Shown: positions 59,548 through 64,000 of the stretch, piece by piece
How the letters are laid out: each line of letters starts with the position of its first letter
How positions within the stretch are numbered: the first letter of the stretch is position 1
Assembly (NCBI RefSeq): GCF_006175945.1
Contig: NZ_VAJL01000001.1
Span: 558,001-622,000 of the forward strand
Direction: 5' to 3'
From: Chryseobacterium mulctrae
GTDB taxonomy: Bacteria; Bacteroidota; Bacteroidia; Flavobacteriales; Weeksellaceae
DNA length: 64,000 bases
Notes under the pieces: model-generated
Seen by the model: the letters and a program-made list of their open reading frames with translations, nothing else
Databases searched by the model: none
Told to the model about the DNA's origin: nothing
Made by a program: the position numbers and the translations under genes

Positions 59548-61533
59548 TTAAAAAAGACTCTCATCCACAAAATTTGGCAACGTCACTTTCAAATTTGGTT
59601 CCACTTCCATTGCTCTTTTGATAGCGAAAACAGCGCCTTCATTTCTTGCCCAGCTTCTTCTGGAGATTCCGTTGTTGACATCCCAGAAAAGCATTGATTT
59701 TAATCTTCTGTCGGCATCGTCGCTTCCATCCAATAGCATTCCAAAACCACCGTTGATCACTTCGCCCCAACCAACGCCGCCTCCATTGTGAATGGAAACC
59801 CAAGTCGCTCCACGGAAACTGTCACCAATCACATTATGAATCGCCATATCTGCCGTAAATCTCGAACCGTCATAAATATTGGAAGTCTCTCTGTACGGCG
59901 AATCTGTTCCCGAAACATCGTGATGATCTCTTCCCAAAACTATCGCTCCAATTTCTCCATTTTTAATGGCTGTGTTGAAGGCTTCTGCAATTTTCATTCT
60001 TCCTTCCGCATCGGCGTACAAAATTCTCGCCTGTGAACCAACCACCAATTTATTTTCCTGTGCCCCTTTGATCCACTGAATATTATCCTTCATTTGCTGT
60101 TGGATTTCTTTAGGAGAATTTTGGATCATTTCCTCTAAAACTTGGCACGCAATTTCGTCTGTTTTCTGCAAATCTTCAGGTTTTCCGCTTGTACAAACCC
60201 AACGGAACGGTCCGAAACCATAATCAAAACACATTGGCCCCATAATATCCTGAACATAAGAAGGGAATTTAAACTCTCTTCCCAACGTTGGATTTTCAGA
60301 CATTACATCGGCTCCGGCTCTTGAAGCTTCCAATAAAAATGCGTTTCCGTAATCGAAGAAATACGTTCCTTTTTCTGTATGTTTATTAATCGCTGCAGCG
60401 TGTCTTCTTAATGTTTCCTGAACTTTTTCTTTAAATAATTCAGGGTTTTCTGCCATCATCGTGTTAGATTCCTCAAAACTTTGTCCAACCGGATAATAAC
60501 CTCCCGCCCAAGGATTGTGAAGCGAAGTCTGGTCTGAACCGATATCAATTCTTAAATTTTCCTGATCAAATTTTTCCCAAACCTCAACAATATTTCCAAG
60601 ATAAGCCAGAGAAACAACTTCTTGAGTTTCCTGAGCTTTTCTTACTCTTTCTACTAATTCATCAAGGTTTTCATGGATTTCATTCACCCATCCTTGATCA
60701 TGACGGATCTTGGTGATCTTTGGATTGACTTCTGCAATTACCGTAACACAACCTGCAATATTTCCTGCTTTTGGCTGTGCTCCACTCATTCCGCCTAAAC
60801 CTGAGGTTACGAACAATCCGCCTTTTGGTTCTTTATTTATTTTTCTGAAGGCATTTAACACCGTAATCGTTGTTCCATGAACAATTCCTTGCGGTCCAAT
60901 GTACATATAAGATCCTGCCGTCATTTGTCCGTACTGCGTCACACCTAAAGCATTAAATTTTTCCCAATCATCCGGTTTAGAATAATTAGGAATCATCATT
61001 CCGTTGGTCACAACCACTCTTGGTGCATCTTTATGAGAAGGAAACAATCCCATCGGATGCCCTGAATACATTGTTAATGTTTGTTCGTCCGTCATTTCAG
61101 ACAAATATTTCATCGTCAAAAGATACTGTGCCCAATTGGAGAATACCGCACCATTTCCACCATATGTAATCAATTCGTGTGGATGTTGTGCCACTGCATA
61201 GTCCAGGTTGTTCTGGATCATCAGCATAATCGCTTTTGCCTGCTCAGATTTTCCTGGATATTCTGCAATATCTCTCGCTTTCATCTCATAATCCGGACGG
61301 AAACGGTACATATAAATTCTTCCGAACTCATCGAGTTCTTTTTTAAACTCTTGAATTAATTCTGCATGAAACTGAGGTTCGAAATAACGTAAAGCGTTTT
61401 TCAGAGCGAGTTTTTTCTCTTCATCCGTTAAAATTTCTTTACGTTTCGGAGCGTGATTGATATTGGTTTCGTATGGTTTTGGCTGAGGTAATTGATTTGG
61501 AATACCCTGTTGTATCTGTTCTTGGAAAGTCAT
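59548..61533 (-). CDS. hutU: urocanate hydratase (long form)
   Basis: The 661-residue protein matches urocanase: the NAD-binding part GLGGMSGAQPKAGNIAGCVT, the motif CTSGKPEDLQKTDEIACQVL with the Cys, and GSQARILYADAEGRMKIAEA. The late motif RDHHDVSGTDSPYRETSNIY and the HNGGGVGWGEVINGGFGMLL segment are conserved. It converts urocanate to 4-imidazolone-5-propionate, the second step of histidine breakdown, using NAD. At about 100 residues longer than E. coli-type HutU, it is the long form found in Bacteroidota. No other hut genes are in the window. Confidence 0.95.
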   Translation of the reverse strand: MTFQEQIQQGIPNQLPQPKPYETNINHAPKRKEILTDEEKKLALKNALRYFEPQFHAELIQEFKKELDEFGRIYMYRFRPDYEMKARDIAEYPGKSEQAKAIMLMIQNNLDYAVAQHPHELITYGGNGAVFSNWAQYLLTMKYLSEMTDEQTLTMYSGHPMGLFPSHKDAPRVVVTNGMMIPNYSKPDDWEKFNALGVTQYGQMTAGSYMYIGPQGIVHGTTITVLNAFRKINKEPKGGLFVTSGLGGMSGAQPKAGNIAGCVTVIAEVNPKITKIRHDQGWVNEIHENLDELVERVRKAQETQEVVSLAYLGNIVEVWEKFDQENLRIDIGSDQTSLHNPWAGGYYPVGQSFEESNTMMAENPELFKEKVQETLRRHAAAINKHTEKGTYFFDYGNAFLLEASRAGADVMSENPTLGREFKFPSYVQDIMGPMCFDYGFGPFRWVCTSGKPEDLQKTDEIACQVLEEMIQNSPKEIQQQMKDNIQWIKGAQENKLVVGSQARILYADAEGRMKIAEAFNTAIKNGEIGAIVLGRDHHDVSGTDSPYRETSNIYDGSRFTADMAIHNVIGDSFRGATWVSIHNGGGVGWGEVINGGFGMLLDGSDDADRRLKSMLFWDVNNGISRRSWARNEGAVFAIKRAMEVEPNLKVTLPNFVDESLF

Positions 61534-61672
61534 TATATAGTTAATGTTTTTTTGTTGATCGTTGATGGTTTTTTTGTGGTTTTAAAGATATTCAAATTAG
61601 AAAACTCGTGCAAATCAAATGAGAAAATATACAGCCTAATGGAATTCCTTTTCAAACTTTACTCAAAGTTTG

Positions 61673-61731
61673 TCATTCCGTAGGAATCTAAGCGCTATTT
61701 CTAAATTATTGTTGAGATTCCTACGGAATGA
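61673..61731. repeat. TCATTCCGTAGGAATCT inverted repeat
   Basis: 17-bp arms TCATTCCGTAGGAATCT (61673-61689) and AGATTCCTACGGAATGA (61715-61731), perfect, with a 25-bp spacer. It lies in the hutU leader. Confidence 0.8.
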
Positions 61732-61771
61732 TAAACAAGGTACTTATCTAATCAATATTTCTGCAAAAAGA

Positions 61772-61802
61772 AACTACCTCATTGAATTTCAATGAGGTAG
61801 TT
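61772..61802 (-). terminator. hairpin terminator of the type B T9SS gene
   Basis: A 14-bp stem AACTACCTCATTGA/TCAATGAGGTAGTT (61772-61785 and 61789-61802, 3-nt loop), then a T-rich run on the minus strand. It is 18 bp after the stop. Confidence 0.85.
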
Positions 61803-61820
61803 ATTCTTATTCAAAATATT

Positions 61821-64000
61821 TTAATTATTATTCTTCACAAGTACCCAGCCCGTAAATGTTCTTCCATCCGGAAGTGTAATCACATACCAATAGCTCGAAG
61901 TTGGTATTGCTCTTCCCGCGATGGTTCCGTCCCAGACGATTTGGGTATTTGTATTTTGCTCAAAAATCAGATATTGATAACGGTCAAATACTTTTACATT
62001 GGTCATTTTGGCTCCGAAAACATGAAGGTTCCTGATGATCCATTTATCATTATGCCCGTCTCCGTTTGGTGTAATTGCATTTTTAATATCTAAAATAACA
62101 CCGTCCTGTTTTACAATACATTTTCCTTCCACATATTTTACATAAAATGTTGTAATTCCTGTCGGTAAATTATAGAAAACATTCGTTGCCTGCCAATTAA
62201 TTCCGTCAATTGAATAGAGAATTGGCTGCGAACCGGTAGCAATAATCGTATAGGTATTACCGCTCGCAATCATATTCTGAATGACCGGAACATCGTAATA
62301 TTTAGCTTCAAAAGTCGTAGTGTAAGAACATCCGTTATCTGATGTTACCGTTACGGTATAGGTTCCTACCATTCCAGCATTAATGAGAGTATCTGTAGTA
62401 GAAACTATTTGTCCGGCAGGATTCGTCCATACATAACTTACAATCGTATGTCCTTCAACTTTTAAAGTATAGCTGAATGTCGCATCCGGACAGAAATACT
62501 GGGTTGGGATTTCAAAAATAGGAACTTTTTTAAGAGAAATTTTAATGGTTGCTATTTCAGGACATAATCCGGGAACACTTACTTTTACATAAATTGTATC
62601 TAATCCTAAGTTTTGATTGAAAGAATAACTTGCAGGATTGGTAATAGCATTTGTTCCTGAATTTAAATCAGCTAAAGAAGTGTAATAAGTAAAGGTAGCC
62701 GTGCCGCCTGAGAAAATCTGTGATTCATATTGAGTAAGGTTTACATTTTCTATTCCGTCATTTAAGGTATCGCAGACATTATTTAGAAGGAACGGTCCTG
62801 AATTTTGAAGTACCACTTTAGTTCCAATAATAAAATTAATTGTTGCAATATCATCACATCCAGGAATATTCATCACTTTTACCCAAATCTGCTGTGGAAA
62901 AGGATTTGCCGTAAAGTTTTGTGGATTTGCAATTGGATTTACTCCGTTTTGTGCATCACTTTGAGTAAGATAAAAAGTGAAAGTATTGATTGTATTCGGA
63001 ATATCAACATAAAGATTGGTATAATTCATCAGATTGACTTCATAAACGCCATCAAGATTATCATCACAAACTGTTATGGTTGAATTAATTGCTTTTGGAG
63101 GAAAATATGTATTCAACTCAATCGGCGCGACTGAAAAGCAGCCGTTCGTTTTTGATTGAAATCTTGCCCAAACCTTCACCGTAGAAACCGTTGTTACAAT
63201 ACTGTTTCCAATCTGAGTAGAAGGAACTCCTGCATTGGCTTCTGCTAAAGTATTGTAATAAGTAATCGTCATATCAGAAAGTGGATATGTGTTCTGAGAA
63301 GCTAAAAACATCTGCTGAATTGCATCATTCAGCTGGAAGGTTTCATTCAGATTAAAATCTTCGTCACACGTATTTAAAACAGCATTCTTTAATACAATCA
63401 CAGGTAAAAATGTCATCTGAATATTCAATTGTGATGCAGAAAAGCATTCATTGTTATTAAACTGCACTTTTACAAAAACTGTTGCATTTCCAGGAACAGG
63501 AAGTTCATTCGGGTTTGCGATTGGTCCCGAAAAAACATGCGTTGCAGGATCGTAAGAAGTATAATATGTAAATGTAACATTCGAACCACTATAAATCTGA
63601 GGCTGAGCCGACAAAAGATTGTACAGTTCTACTCCATCATTATTGTTATCACAAATATTGGTCAGATTAATATTTACAACAGAATTTACAGCCGGAGTTG
63701 ATAACAAACTGATGGTCACCGGATAAATCTGAGTACAATTGTAAGAATTAATTTTCACAAAAATCTGTCTTGTACCAACAACATTTACACTGGTTACAGG
63801 ATTGGTTCCATTCTGAGCATCAGCTTGTGTTAGATAAAAAGTTGTAGTTGCGTTCTGATTTCCGATAATTGCCCCAGAAAACTGAGCGAGCGGAACAACT
63901 TCTGTATTATCATTATTAAAATCGCAAACACTAAAATTGGAATCTACAATCACTGGATGAACCAGATTAACATTAATCGCTTTAATTGTATAACACGTAT
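61821..64000 (-). CDS. large surface protein with T9SS type B sorting domain (partial)
   Basis: The gene starts beyond the window; the reading is open to 64000. The last 725 codons are seen. At least four ~90-residue modules repeat, each with a Cys-Asp acidic motif (NICDNNNDGVELYNL, NTCDEDFNLNETFQL, TVCDDNLDGVYEVNL, NVCDTLNDGIENVNL) and a TFTYYTS- or TFYLTQ-type strand. The last 85 residues, from AITPNGDGHNDKWIIRNLHV to TFTGWVLVKNNN, are a type B (gliding-motility-associated) T9SS domain. Expected to be a cell-surface adhesin or similar. The acidic motifs could bind calcium. Confidence 0.92.
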   Translation of the reverse strand, partial: TCYTIKAINVNLVHPVIVDSNFSVCDFNNDNTEVVPLAQFSGAIIGNQNATTTFYLTQADAQNGTNPVTSVNVVGTRQIFVKINSYNCTQIYPVTISLLSTPAVNSVVNINLTNICDNNNDGVELYNLLSAQPQIYSGSNVTFTYYTSYDPATHVFSGPIANPNELPVPGNATVFVKVQFNNNECFSASQLNIQMTFLPVIVLKNAVLNTCDEDFNLNETFQLNDAIQQMFLASQNTYPLSDMTITYYNTLAEANAGVPSTQIGNSIVTTVSTVKVWARFQSKTNGCFSVAPIELNTYFPPKAINSTITVCDDNLDGVYEVNLMNYTNLYVDIPNTINTFTFYLTQSDAQNGVNPIANPQNFTANPFPQQIWVKVMNIPGCDDIATINFIIGTKVVLQNSGPFLLNNVCDTLNDGIENVNLTQYESQIFSGGTATFTYYTSLADLNSGTNAITNPASYSFNQNLGLDTIYVKVSVPGLCPEIATIKISLKKVPIFEIPTQYFCPDATFSYTLKVEGHTIVSYVWTNPAGQIVSTTDTLINAGMVGTYTVTVTSDNGCSYTTTFEAKYYDVPVIQNMIASGNTYTIIATGSQPILYSIDGINWQATNVFYNLPTGITTFYVKYVEGKCIVKQDGVILDIKNAITPNGDGHNDKWIIRNLHVFGAKMTNVKVFDRYQYLIFEQNTNTQIVWDGTIAGRAIPTSSYWYVITLPDGRTFTGWVLVKNNN

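Overview
The window is AT-rich and reads as chromosomal DNA of a Bacteroidota bacterium of the Flavobacteriia, most likely Chryseobacterium or a close relative. The evidence is of several kinds. There are three cargo proteins with type IX secretion (T9SS) sorting domains. Many genes carry promoter -7 boxes of the form TAnnTTTG and start codons behind A-rich leaders without Shine-Dalgarno sequences. Some single-copy genes are of types common in this group: monomeric isocitrate dehydrogenase, fused PurL, long-form urocanate hydratase, and dnaN away from dnaA. Intergenic repeats are abundant. No tRNA, rRNA, CRISPR array, complete insertion sequence or prophage was seen.

Layout. 0-5.7 kb: end of a Nei/Fpg glycosylase, a methyltransferase, an outer-membrane gene remnant, a 26-residue membrane peptide, a structured leader before a mepB-like gene, an AAA+ ATPase, a lipoprotein, dnaN and dgkA. 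5.8-9.4 kb: an ECF sigma operon (sigma, anti-sigma-like HEAT protein, two DUF4097-like exported proteins, barstar). 9.5-15 kb: purL and purB. 15-24.2 kb: a long minus-strand run of small VOC, SRPBCC, DinB and SDR proteins with a Crp/Fnr regulator and a DUF763 gene. 24.3-31.5 kb: acetyltransferase, YitT, HD hydrolase, two tandem class III adenylate cyclases and tpx. 31.6-42.5 kb: two exported surface proteins, icd, an MFS efflux pump, an MBL hydrolase, an S41 protease/YdcF pair and an AraC/DUF417 pair. 42.5-49.1 kb: two paralogous ECF sigma/membrane-protein modules flanking a secreted M4 metallopeptidase. 49.2-56.7 kb: GapN-like dehydrogenase, small membrane and enzyme genes, a frameshifted TonB-plug gene, a di-haem peroxidase and an epimerase/HTH pair. 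56.7-59.5 kb: a repeat-rich accessory stretch with hypothetical, DUF1883, zinc-ribbon and DUF6624 genes. 59.5-64 kb: hutU and the end of a very large T9SS type B surface protein.

Strongest new signal. The promoters of both 43-49 kb ECF sigma genes and of the M4 peptidase share TGTAACA, exactly 14 bp, then ATACTAACT. This points to a small self-amplifying ECF regulon that controls a secreted protease. Other notable items: a three-way-junction RNA candidate ending 2 nt before the mepB-like start codon; a 42-bp tandem repeat partly enclosed by a 20-bp inverted repeat at 57.07-57.25 kb; eight exact copies of a heptanucleotide 12 bp upstream of the DUF763 gene; and a -1/+2 type frameshift in a TonB-plug protein. 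No single obvious undescribed defence or mobile system was found.
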